A stretch of DNA of 64,000 nt from Halomonas alkaliantarctica (GTDB lineage: Bacteria; Pseudomonadota; Gammaproteobacteria; Pseudomonadales; Halomonadaceae), in contig NZ_CP122961.1 in NCBI RefSeq assembly GCF_029854215.1, positions 868,001 to 932,000 of the forward strand, read 5' to 3'. The position numbers and the translations under genes were made by a program. How positions within the stretch are numbered: the first letter of the stretch is position 1; the number at the start of each line of letters is the position of its first letter. Below, piece after piece: positions 8,433-16,392 of this stretch. The notes under the pieces were generated by a model. That model worked only from the letters and a program-made list of their open reading frames with translations, was not told the origin of the DNA and did not search any database.

Positions 8433-9404
8433 ATGGCATCTACTCGCCGTGAACTGATATCACTGATAGAGCAGGGCGCGATACCGCCTGAACAGGTGAC
8501 GCGTGCAGTGCAATCTTCTGGATTGCGCCCTTCGCCTCGCGCTTGGGCCCTGTTTATTGATCGCCTGCTGCTGTGGCTAGGTGGGCTGGCGCTGGCCTTC
8601 GCGGTGCTGTTTTTCATTGCCTACAACTGGGCCGAAATGAGTCGTTGGCTGCGCTTTGTCGTGATGCAAGCAGCGATGATGCTGGCGGTAGGTGTCGCCA
8701 TTTGGCCCATGACCAGCCAGATGGTGCAGCGTGTGGCGCTAACGTCGGCCACTTTATTGGTGGGCGTGCTGTTGGCGCTGTTCGGGCAGGTATACCAGAC
8801 GGGTGCCGACCCTTGGCAGCTGTTTTTTAGCTGGGCGGTAATGACGCTCCCCTGGGTCTGGGTGGCGCGTTTTGAGCTGCTTTGGGTATTGTGGTTGGGG
8901 TTACTGAATCTGGCTATTGGGCTCTATTTTCATACCTGGGGCGGGCCATTTGGTGTGTTGACCAGTAGCGACGCTGCGCTGTGGGGGCTGTTTTTACTCA
9001 ACACCCTGGCATTGGCAACCTGGGAATGGGGTGCCCGTTACTGGGGCTGGCCTCGGCAGTGGGCGGTGCGCTTGCTGGCGGTGGGCAGCGGGGTGCCGGT
9101 GACGCTGTTAATGATGACGTTGCTAGTTGATGTAGGCCTCGTAGGGTCGCCAGTGCTGGCGGTTTATCTATTCTGGTTGGCGGCGCTGTATGGCGTTTAT
9201 CGCTACTGGTGGCCTGACCTGTTTATGATCGCGGGCGGCTGTGTCTCATCGATAACGGTGACCACGCTGCTACTTGCCAGAGTTTTGCTGTGGGAGGGCG
9301 ATTGGCAGGAGGGAAGCCTGATGCTGATCTCTATCGCGGTGCTGGCGATGGGCGCCGGGGCAGTGGTATGGCTAAAGCGGCTACATCGGGAGCTTGCCCA
9401 GTGA
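8433..9404 (+). CDS. DUF2157 membrane protein
   Basis: The 323-residue product begins with a short soluble segment (residues 1-35, with LIEQGAIPPEQV). That is typical of DUF2157, where a small N-terminal domain precedes many membrane helices. About eight to ten hydrophobic segments follow, including FIAYNWAEMSRWLRF, the most conserved stretch of the family. An AAGGAA ribosome binding site precedes the ATG. The stop overlaps the GTG start of the DUF4401 gene, so the two are coupled. The biochemical role of the family is unknown; the repeated partnership of DUF2157, DUF4401 and GDYxxLxY suggests one membrane complex. Confidence 0.85.
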   Translation: MASTRRELISLIEQGAIPPEQVTRAVQSSGLRPSPRAWALFIDRLLLWLGGLALAFAVLFFIAYNWAEMSRWLRFVVMQAAMMLAVGVAIWPMTSQMVQRVALTSATLLVGVLLALFGQVYQTGADPWQLFFSWAVMTLPWVWVARFELLWVLWLGLLNLAIGLYFHTWGGPFGVLTSSDAALWGLFLLNTLALATWEWGARYWGWPRQWAVRLLAVGSGVPVTLLMMTLLVDVGLVGSPVLAVYLFWLAALYGVYRYWWPDLFMIAGGCVSSITVTTLLLARVLLWEGDWQEGSLMLISIAVLAMGAGAVVWLKRLHRELAQ

Positions 9405-10483
9405 CGAACAACGTTAATGACTTTAAAGCCAGGCTGACTCAAGCGGGCATTACGTTAAACGAACCTATCACCCCTGCGCAGTTGCAAACGCCCTGGTTTG
9501 TGCGCGCGCTGCAGGCATTTTCCGGCTGGTTGGCGGCGCTATTTTTGCTCGGCTTTATTGCCATGGGCGTAGTATTTGTGGCGGAGAGTCCCGCGGCGTC
9601 GTTGGGCTCGGGGCTAGTGATGATTGGCGCGGCTTATGGGCTATTTCGCAAAGCTCGCAGTGATGTGCTCGAACACTTGGCGCTGGCGGTTAGCTTAGCC
9701 GGGCAGCTGCTCATTGCTTGGGCAGCGGTAGCCTTTTGGAGTGAATCTGCGTATCCATTTTGGTCACTGCTAGGGTGGTCGCTGCTGGCCTTGCAGAGCG
9801 TACTGGCGGTGGTAATGCCGAGCCTGGTTCACCGTACGTTTTCAGCGTTTTCCGCCAGCTTGGCGCTCTATATGGCGTTGGCAGTGAACGCTATGGCGCC
9901 AGTGGTGAGTGGGATAGTGATGCTGGCGCTAACGATGCTCTGGTTAAACGAATTTCGCTGGCCTGGGCGTATTCGAGACGTACACGCATGGAGCTATGGC
10001 TTACTGATAGGTCTGCTGGTGATGCAAGGGGTTGCGCATATCGGCCAGTCGTTCGCCTTCTGGTTTGACGCACAGAACACTAACGTTTTTGCATGGTCAG
10101 GGCCTTGGCTAAATGCCGTGTTAGTCGCGCTCTCTCTAGTGCTGCTGCTCTTCTATACCCTTCCTCATCCTAAAATCCATTGGGGTTTATATCTAAGTCC
10201 TATCGGGCTGCTGCTGATCTCATTTTATGCGCCGGGAGTAGGCCAGGGCTTGATGGTCTTACTGTTAGGTTTCGCAATGAGTCATCGGCTAGTGATGGGG
10301 CTTGGGGTGTTTTCGCTATTGATGGGGGTTGGCAGCTATTACTACTGGCTGGATGCGACGCTATTAACAAAGGCGCTAACGCTGCTGATCTTAGGTGGCG
10401 TACTGCTGGCGCTACGCTGGGCGTTGAGGAAGTGGCTTGCATCGCTCAAGCCAACAACAAAAGGCGTTGCCGATGAAGAATGA
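9401..10483 (+). CDS. DUF4401 multi-pass membrane protein
   Basis: I place the start at GTG 9401, which overlaps the TGA of the DUF2157 gene, giving 360 residues beginning VTNNVNDFKARL. An upstream in-frame ATG at 9290 lies wholly inside the previous gene and would add 37 residues of shadow sequence. A short N-terminal soluble part (to about residue 35) is followed by about ten membrane helices; the segment around FWFDAQNT is likely an external loop. DUF4401 proteins occur next to DUF2157 and GDYxxLxY proteins and have no assigned function. The 3' end overlaps the next gene by 11 bases. Confidence 0.82.
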   Translation: MTNNVNDFKARLTQAGITLNEPITPAQLQTPWFVRALQAFSGWLAALFLLGFIAMGVVFVAESPAASLGSGLVMIGAAYGLFRKARSDVLEHLALAVSLAGQLLIAWAAVAFWSESAYPFWSLLGWSLLALQSVLAVVMPSLVHRTFSAFSASLALYMALAVNAMAPVVSGIVMLALTMLWLNEFRWPGRIRDVHAWSYGLLIGLLVMQGVAHIGQSFAFWFDAQNTNVFAWSGPWLNAVLVALSLVLLLFYTLPHPKIHWGLYLSPIGLLLISFYAPGVGQGLMVLLLGFAMSHRLVMGLGVFSLLMGVGSYYYWLDATLLTKALTLLILGGVLLALRWALRKWLASLKPTTKGVADEE

Positions 10484-10988
10484 CCGCAAGCGAAACCGCT
10501 GGATCATCGTGTTAGCTACATTCGTTGTGCTGGCGGTGGTGAACTGGGCAATTTGGCAGAAAGAGCGTCACCTAGCCGAGGGAGAAATTGTCTACTTGGA
10601 GCTGGCGCCGGTCGATCCACGCTCATTGATGCAGGGCGACTATATGGCGCTAAACTTTGCGCTAAGTAACCAAATTCAAAGCGCGCTTTTTCAGCAGGAT
10701 GAAGTTCAGCAAGCAAGCAACGGATATGTGGTGGTGCGCCTGGATGATCAACATATCGCCCACTTTCAGCGGCTAGATAATGGCACTGCCCTTGGTGATG
10801 AAGAGAGGCGGCTACGCTATCGCCTGCGCAATGCTCAGGTACGCTTCGCCACCGATGCGTTCTTCTTTCAGGAAGGCCACGGCGAGCGTTATGAGTCAGC
10901 GTTGTATGGTCAATTCCGCATTAACTCACAAGGAGAGCCCTTACTGGTGTCCCTGCACGATGAAACCCTTAAAGATCTTAGCCCGTAG
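10473..10988 (+). CDS. GDYxxLxY-domain protein, membrane-anchored periplasmic partner of DUF2157/DUF4401
   Basis: The ATG at 10473 overlaps the end of the DUF4401 gene and gives 171 residues. There is a single N-terminal membrane anchor (RWIIVLATFVVLAVVNWAIW, about 8-27). The outward-facing domain carries the family motif as GDYMALNF near residue 53, plus VYLELAPVDPRSLMQ just before it. The domain has no known activity. Overlapping starts throughout the three genes indicate coupled translation. A strong bidirectional hairpin closes the operon at 11016-11048. Confidence 0.85.
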   Translation: MKNDRKRNRWIIVLATFVVLAVVNWAIWQKERHLAEGEIVYLELAPVDPRSLMQGDYMALNFALSNQIQSALFQQDEVQQASNGYVVVRLDDQHIAHFQRLDNGTALGDEERRLRYRLRNAQVRFATDAFFFQEGHGERYESALYGQFRINSQGEPLLVSLHDETLKDLSP

Positions 10989-11015
10989 CAGGTTATGGGC
11001 TGATCAAGTAGCGGT

Positions 11016-11048
11016 GGGTGCTCCCGACTGCGTGGTTCGGGAGCACCC
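11016..11048. terminator. Bidirectional hairpin terminator
   Basis: A 12-base perfect inverted repeat (GGGTGCTCCCGA at 11016-11027, TCGGGAGCACCC at 11037-11048) surrounds a 9-base loop and is followed on the plus strand by TCTTTCT. It lies between the convergent GDYxxLxY and TPR genes and should end both transcripts. Confidence 0.85.
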
Positions 11049-11059
11049 TCTTTCTCGCG

Positions 11060-12397
11060 TCAGGCGATCTGGCGCTCTGCCTCGGCTGTTGCAGTGGCCC
11101 GGCGCAGGAAGTCCCGGTTAATGGGGCTATGTGGCTTGAGTGCCAAGCGTTCGTTGGCCATACCTTCAGCGAGCTCGCGATTGCCTCCCCGTATGGCGGC
11201 CTCGGTCAGCGTCCAGTCGATAATGTCGCGCTGGGCGTGACTACCGCCGAAGGCGTTAGCAATATAACGTACCGAGTGTAGGCGCTCGGCTGCAGCGGTG
11301 TAGTGGCCGCGCCAGAAGGCTACAAATCCTTCTGCCAGGGGCAGGCCGATGCGTCGAGCCCAGTTCGCTGTTTCGGAGCTGTGGCCGGTATTGCGTAGCG
11401 TCGTCACCAGTGCTTCCACTTGGTCGTCGCGACCAGCACCCAGGTAGGCCATCACCGCATGCCAATCGTTGAAAGGGTAGAGCTGGCCGTCCGCGTGCTG
11501 ATCCCAGGCGGCCGCCAGTTCCTGCCAACGCCCACCGACGTCTTGACCGGTGAGGGCTAGTCGCCATAGCAGCGCCGAGGCGTCGATCATATCCAGCACC
11601 ACGATGCTGCGCTCTTGACGGATTGGGCCGTCGTAGAGATCTAACACTTCTCTGGTCTGCCCGAGGTCGAGATGGCAGAGGGCGAGGTGCCACCAGTTAT
11701 GCACCTTGAACAGATTGTCGTCACCCGACCAGTAAGGCTCGCGCGTGGCCATCCAGCCTATGCCGTCCTGGGCACGGCCCTGCATCTCCATGACGTGGGC
11801 TACGGCGTGGTGCGCCCAGCAGTCGAGTGGTTGTAGATCCAGCGCTTGCCGGCCGACTTGCTCGGCGCGGGAGTAGTCGCCAGTCTCCTCCAGCCCGAAA
11901 GAGTACATGCCCATGGCGATTGAATGGCCTGGGATATCGGGCGACCATTTTGGCAGCACGCGAGCGAGGCGGTCACGCAGGTTGCGGGCGTTAGCGCGGT
12001 AGAAGTCGACCAGGTGACCGGCCTGCAGGGCCAGCAGATCATATGGGTAGCGCAGGTTATGGTAATCCAGGGCGATCCCCGCGGCGCTCCATTCACCGGC
12101 AAGCAACTGCGTTAGGATGGCGACATGGGAAGCCTCCCGATCATTCAAGCGTGCACCGTTAATAGCGGCCAGGTCGGCTTTGGCCGCGGTTGCGGCGGCG
12201 GGTTCGGTGGCCAGAGCAAACAGATAGGCCCTCGCGATGCGTGCCATAGTGAAGTTGGGGGCGGCTTCAATAGCTTGATCCAGTGGGGTGACGGGGTCGC
12301 CGCGGTAGACATTGAAGGCGTCGATAGCGCGGTGGTAAAGCTCCTGTGTTTCAGAAGTGGCGCCGGGCAGAGCGTTGCCTTGGCGGTCGGTCAGCAT
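11060..12397 (-). CDS. Tetratricopeptide-repeat protein resembling the TTC38 family
   Basis: I choose the ATG at 12397, which follows GGAGATACC, giving 445 residues. An upstream in-frame start at 12478 has no ribosome binding site. The protein is soluble and mostly helical with TPR-like repeats. Examples are the segment starting DAFNVYRGDPVTPLDQAIEA near 25, then EETGDYSRAEQVGRQALDL and WAHHAVAHVMEMQGRAQDG between about 180 and 220. This is the pattern of TTC38-like proteins found widely in bacteria without a known role. The AraC-type gene at 12567 is divergent and 169 bases away, so it is a likely regulator. Confidence 0.8.
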   Translation of the reverse strand: MLTDRQGNALPGATSETQELYHRAIDAFNVYRGDPVTPLDQAIEAAPNFTMARIARAYLFALATEPAAATAAKADLAAINGARLNDREASHVAILTQLLAGEWSAAGIALDYHNLRYPYDLLALQAGHLVDFYRANARNLRDRLARVLPKWSPDIPGHSIAMGMYSFGLEETGDYSRAEQVGRQALDLQPLDCWAHHAVAHVMEMQGRAQDGIGWMATREPYWSGDDNLFKVHNWWHLALCHLDLGQTREVLDLYDGPIRQERSIVVLDMIDASALLWRLALTGQDVGGRWQELAAAWDQHADGQLYPFNDWHAVMAYLGAGRDDQVEALVTTLRNTGHSSETANWARRIGLPLAEGFVAFWRGHYTAAAERLHSVRYIANAFGGSHAQRDIIDWTLTEAAIRGGNRELAEGMANERLALKPHSPINRDFLRRATATAEAERQIA

Positions 12398-12566
12398 AGT
12401 AGGTATCTCCAGTTTGTCGTTGTGATTATTGGCGGTGACAATCTTTTGCCACCTGGCGGCGGCCCGCCCGCTTACCAAGCTGCTAGACTACGATGAGGTA
12501 CGGTAGACGTTAATGGTCGAGGCGCCTGCGTTGTTGTCCGATCCGCCGCGATAGAGACACAGACCC

Positions 12567-13541
12567 ATGGATGCTGCACTCGATGTGCTGCGCATGATTC
12601 GCTTTAACGGTGGCATCTTTCTTGATGCGGAGTTCTCTGCACCCTGGTGCGTGGCGGCGCAGGTTACTCCAGAGGATTATCGGCCTTTCACCCGAGTGCC
12701 GCAGGGCATTCTCGCTTACCACTATGTCAGTGCCGGACGGTTGCTGTTGCAAGTGGGGCAGGAGACGCCGTTAGAGGTGTCGGCGGGGCATATAGTGCTA
12801 CTGCCGCGCAACGACCCACATCTTCTCTCCAGTGAATTAGGCATCCGGCCAATCAGCATCGATCATCTGCTGGAGCCCACAAGTGCAGGCGGATTGGCGC
12901 GGATCGTCTACGGTGGTGGCGGTGAAACCACCCGTGTGCAGTGCGGTTTTATGAATAGCGAGACACCTTGCGACGCACTGATTGGCGTACTGCCCCGAGT
13001 GATGACGCTGGATGTGGTGGAGGGCGCGGCCAGGGCCTGGATCGAAAGCTCCTTCCGTTTTGCTGCCTCTGAGTTAGTTGCAGGGTCGGTGGGTACACCG
13101 ACGTTGCTAGCAAGGCTTGCTGAATTGCTGTTTATCGAAGCTGCACAGCGCTATCTCACTCGCCTGCCGCCTGAGCAGCGTGCTTGGGCTGGCGGATTGG
13201 GCGACCCCTTCGTCAGTCGAGCGCTGGCCCAATTGCATGACTCTCCCGAGCGTCACTGGACAACGCAAGTGCTGGCGCGCCAAGTGGGACTCTCGCGCTC
13301 TGCCTTTGCTGAGCGTTTCACTGATTTGGTAGGTATGCCGCCGATGCGCTATCTGGCCAGGCTACGCATGCAGCTCGCCGCGCGGCGCCTTAGCGAATCT
13401 GTGGCCCCTATCTCACGTATCGCGTTGGAAGCGGGGTATGAGTCGGAAACCGCTTTTAACAAAGCGTTCAAGCGTGCATTTGGATCGCCACCCGCGGCTT
13501 GGCGACGAGAACAGCGCGCACTGCATGAACCCGATGACTGA
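12567..13541 (+). CDS. AraC-family regulator with an N-terminal cupin ligand domain
   Basis: The 324-residue product has a cupin-type sensor domain (about 10-190; ISIDH and a GHIVLLPRNDPH strand). A C-terminal AraC double helix-turn-helix follows (about 215-315), with LARQVGLSRSAFAERF and the second-helix signature RIALEAGYESETAFNKAFKRAFGSPPAAWR. It belongs to the group annotated as AraC with an RhaS/cupin-6 domain, which often control small oxidoreductase or transport genes. It is divergent from the TPR gene, its most likely target. The effector is unknown. Confidence 0.88.
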   Translation: MDAALDVLRMIRFNGGIFLDAEFSAPWCVAAQVTPEDYRPFTRVPQGILAYHYVSAGRLLLQVGQETPLEVSAGHIVLLPRNDPHLLSSELGIRPISIDHLLEPTSAGGLARIVYGGGGETTRVQCGFMNSETPCDALIGVLPRVMTLDVVEGAARAWIESSFRFAASELVAGSVGTPTLLARLAELLFIEAAQRYLTRLPPEQRAWAGGLGDPFVSRALAQLHDSPERHWTTQVLARQVGLSRSAFAERFTDLVGMPPMRYLARLRMQLAARRLSESVAPISRIALEAGYESETAFNKAFKRAFGSPPAAWRREQRALHEPDD

Positions 13542-13753
13542 ACCGTATGCTCTAACCTCCAGTCCGGTTCTAGTAACCAGTTCCCACAAGCTAGGTGATG
13601 AGCGAATGGCCAGGAGAGTGCATCGCTACCCGTCGCCTTGTCTCATCAAGCAAGGTAATCTGTATCTATCAAACCGCTGACATGGATGATCCAGTGCTCA
13701 ATGCTGGTCGTCAGGCGGACGCAAACTGGCCCACTTCAATGAATAAGGCATTT

Positions 13754-15481
13754 ATGAAAGCAAACGGCTCGTGGCTCGCATGGGGGTTGTTGGTGATGGC
13801 GCTGACCTTTTCCAGCCTATGCGCGGCACAAACTCAAGGAGGAGAGAGCGACAACGAACGATGGTTTACCGTCGATGCGTTAAATACGGGGCTTGGTGAA
13901 CCCCCTGAAGAAGCGAACCGGGTAACACCGCGGGAGTCGATCAGGAGCTTTCTGCAACTGACAGATGAGGGGGAGTATGAAGCCGCTGCCCATATGCTCA
14001 ACCTTACCGAATTTTCAGAGGGTGATCAGCGTGAGCAGGGGCGTGAACTGGCCCGGCAGTTGGCGGAGATTTTTCAGCGCGGCGAATGGCTTAGCGTTTC
14101 TGATCTGCCGGGCCGGGAAGATGGGCTCATTGAAGACCCCACGGGCCAAAACCCTCGCGTTGGTAAGACGCGTCGAAATATCGAGGTGTCGTCTCTACAG
14201 GCTGATGGAGAAACCTATGATATTCGCCTGGGCCGCTATCGCGTAGCGGATCAAGACCCCGTTTGGCTAATCATGCCGATCAGCGTCTCGTATATTCCGG
14301 TTCTGTATGAGCAATACGGCCCCTCGATGGTGGAAAGCTATATTCCCGCGCGCCTCCAGGCGCCCTTTGGCATTCTGAGGATTTGGGAGTGGATTGCGAT
14401 TCCGCTCTTCTTGATAGTTGTCGGCCTTGTCGGATGGGGAGTTCACCGCTTCATTGGGTTGATGTCGAAATGGCTGCCTTCTGGAATGTCGAGCATTTTT
14501 GCCAGTCAAATTGGTATGCCAGTAGCGCTGATTGCGATGTCCATGGTCACCCAAATGATGTTGGACTATGTAGTGTCGTTTTCGGCGGTTGCCACCACCA
14601 CCCTCCGTGTGTTGTTAATCAGCGTTTTGGCCTGGGGTGTCGGCACCATTGCGTTGCGCTTGGTAGATACCATTATGCTGCGTTTAACGCGGCGAATCGT
14701 GGGCGAGATAGATGACACTAAGCCCAGGGATGAGCGCAGGCTGCTGACTTCGCTCTACGCGTTGCGTCGACTCATTATTCTGATCACCGTGACCGGCGTC
14801 TCAATCTACATACTGGGTCAGGTTCAGCTTTTCGAAACGCTAGGCTTATCCATTCTGGCTTCAGCCAGCGTATTGGCCGTATTAGTAGGTGTGGCTGGTC
14901 AAACGGTACTTGGTAATATTCTCTCCTCATTTCAGTTGTCATTAGCCAAGCCCATTCGCATTGGCGATCTGGTGATCTTTGAAGGTGAGTGGTGTTATGT
15001 AGAAGGCATCTTTTATACCTTTATCCGTCTGCGGTCATGGGACGAGCGGCGTTTGATCGTGCCTGTTACCTATTTTACCTCTAAGCCTTTCGATAATTTG
15101 TCGGTGAAGAGCACCAAAATGTATCGGTCATTGACGCTGACGCTTCACCTCAGTGCCGATATAGGGCTGTTAAGAGACAAGTTCCTCGAAATCGCCAAAG
15201 AAGAAGACAGCATTATCGAACACCATAAGCTGCTGTGTTACGTAACGGCACAAACAGGAACGGCGCAAACCGTCACCTGTTACCTTATGACGTCAGACCC
15301 TTTGGCAGGTTGGACAGCGGAGATGAACGTGCGCGAGCAGTTGTTGGCATTTATCCGTGATAACCATCCAGAGTGGTGGCCAAGAGAGATTGTGGTGATC
15401 AGTCACAGCGACATCGCCCGCGGGGCGCAAGGTAAAAGCGCGGGGGCAGTGGATAGTGTTGAGGACAAGCCGTCGGAGTAG
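13754..15481 (+). CDS. Mechanosensitive ion channel family protein (MscS type) with a periplasmic N-terminal domain
   Basis: The ATG at 13754 follows AAGG at a good distance. It starts a clean signal peptide (GSWLAWGLLVMALTFSSLC, cut after AQ), giving 575 residues; open frame extends to 13595 but adds only hydrophilic sequence. A soluble periplasmic domain (about 30-190) is followed by four or five membrane helices. The MscS pore helix and beta domain come next (about 370-460: ASASVLAVLVGVAGQTVLGN, then IRIGDLVIF), and a cytoplasmic tail ends the protein. It should release solutes on hypo-osmotic shock, a real need for a halophile. It lies 79 bases before the hydrolase gene and may share a transcript. 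Confidence 0.87.
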   Translation: MKANGSWLAWGLLVMALTFSSLCAAQTQGGESDNERWFTVDALNTGLGEPPEEANRVTPRESIRSFLQLTDEGEYEAAAHMLNLTEFSEGDQREQGRELARQLAEIFQRGEWLSVSDLPGREDGLIEDPTGQNPRVGKTRRNIEVSSLQADGETYDIRLGRYRVADQDPVWLIMPISVSYIPVLYEQYGPSMVESYIPARLQAPFGILRIWEWIAIPLFLIVVGLVGWGVHRFIGLMSKWLPSGMSSIFASQIGMPVALIAMSMVTQMMLDYVVSFSAVATTTLRVLLISVLAWGVGTIALRLVDTIMLRLTRRIVGEIDDTKPRDERRLLTSLYALRRLIILITVTGVSIYILGQVQLFETLGLSILASASVLAVLVGVAGQTVLGNILSSFQLSLAKPIRIGDLVIFEGEWCYVEGIFYTFIRLRSWDERRLIVPVTYFTSKPFDNLSVKSTKMYRSLTLTLHLSADIGLLRDKFLEIAKEEDSIIEHHKLLCYVTAQTGTAQTVTCYLMTSDPLAGWTAEMNVREQLLAFIRDNHPEWWPREIVVISHSDIARGAQGKSAGAVDSVEDKPSE

Positions 15482-15560
15482 AGAGTGGTTATGCAACGGT
15501 AGATAACGCTTTTGCGGATATGGTAGATAGACTGCCAAAGAAGTCAGGGAGTGTTTTGAG

Positions 15561-16316
15561 ATGCCTTTAAATATCGTGCAGCGTTTACTACCCGGTTGGG
15601 GCATTACTTATGGCCCTTCGGGCGATGGCCCTTTTCCAGCCATCATGTTACTGCATGGTTCTGAAGGCGCATGGGCGGGCTGGAGCCATCGGGACGCGAT
15701 GCTATTTGCCGCCCATGGCTTCTTGGCGTTCCCTTATGGCTACTCAAGCGGCGGTAATGCATGGAGCGCGGGGCATATTATCGATTACCCACTGGATCGC
15801 AGTGTGGAAGCATTGAAAGCCCTTAGGGAATTCCAGTTTGCTGATGAGCGAGTAGGACTTTATGGAATTTCACGCGGCGCCGAGCATGCGCTATTGCTTG
15901 CCTCCCTAATGGCAAGAGATAAGCTCGAAGGCGCACCTGATGCTATCGCCGTGCACAGCCCGCCAGACGTTGTGTGCGGCGCCTTTGATGCACTTAGTTT
16001 TCGCGATGCAGGGGATCCAGGCTGGCAAGCTTGGGACGCCAGTAAACGCGCCTGGACATGGTGTGATAGTCACGATGGCTTGCTGCCTACCACGCTGATA
16101 GAGATCGAACGCTACCCGGGGCCGCTACTGCTTTCCCATGGCACCCAAGACCGAATGTGGTCGGTGGAAATGACCAAGCGCCTAGAGCAACGCCTGTGCG
16201 AGCATGGCCGCTCGCCGGAAGTGCATTACTACGAGGGTGAGGACCATATACCCAGTAGCTCTGGGCAGAATCAGCACTACGAGCTGCTCCTGGATTTCTT
16301 TTCAAAACACCTGTAA
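15561..16316 (+). CDS. Alpha/beta hydrolase of the BAAT C-terminal / dienelactone hydrolase type
   Basis: The 251-residue product has an alpha/beta-hydrolase fold. The oxyanion region is MLLHGSEGAW near residue 30. The nucleophile elbow is GISRGAE near 110 (Ser), the acid is in SHGTQDRMW near 195, and the His is in GEDHIPS near 225. GISRG with the following Glu is typical of acyl-CoA thioesterase/BAAT C-terminal proteins. There is no signal peptide, so it is cytoplasmic. The substrate is unknown. The ATG at 15561 has GGGAG upstream. It converges with the large acyltransferase gene at 16393. Confidence 0.82.
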   Translation: MPLNIVQRLLPGWGITYGPSGDGPFPAIMLLHGSEGAWAGWSHRDAMLFAAHGFLAFPYGYSSGGNAWSAGHIIDYPLDRSVEALKALREFQFADERVGLYGISRGAEHALLLASLMARDKLEGAPDAIAVHSPPDVVCGAFDALSFRDAGDPGWQAWDASKRAWTWCDSHDGLLPTTLIEIERYPGPLLLSHGTQDRMWSVEMTKRLEQRLCEHGRSPEVHYYEGEDHIPSSSGQNQHYELLLDFFSKHL

Positions 16317-16392
16317 GTCCCGACTTCATAGGATAATGGTTCATCATTTTCCCATCCCAAAAGCCCATCTTGGCAGCTGAAGGGATCACCTT

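Noticed and set aside
9290..9400. ATG at 9290 as the start of the DUF4401 protein
   Set aside because: It lies fully inside the DUF2157 gene and encodes sequence unlike the family; GTG 9401 overlaps the stop and is standard for coupled genes.
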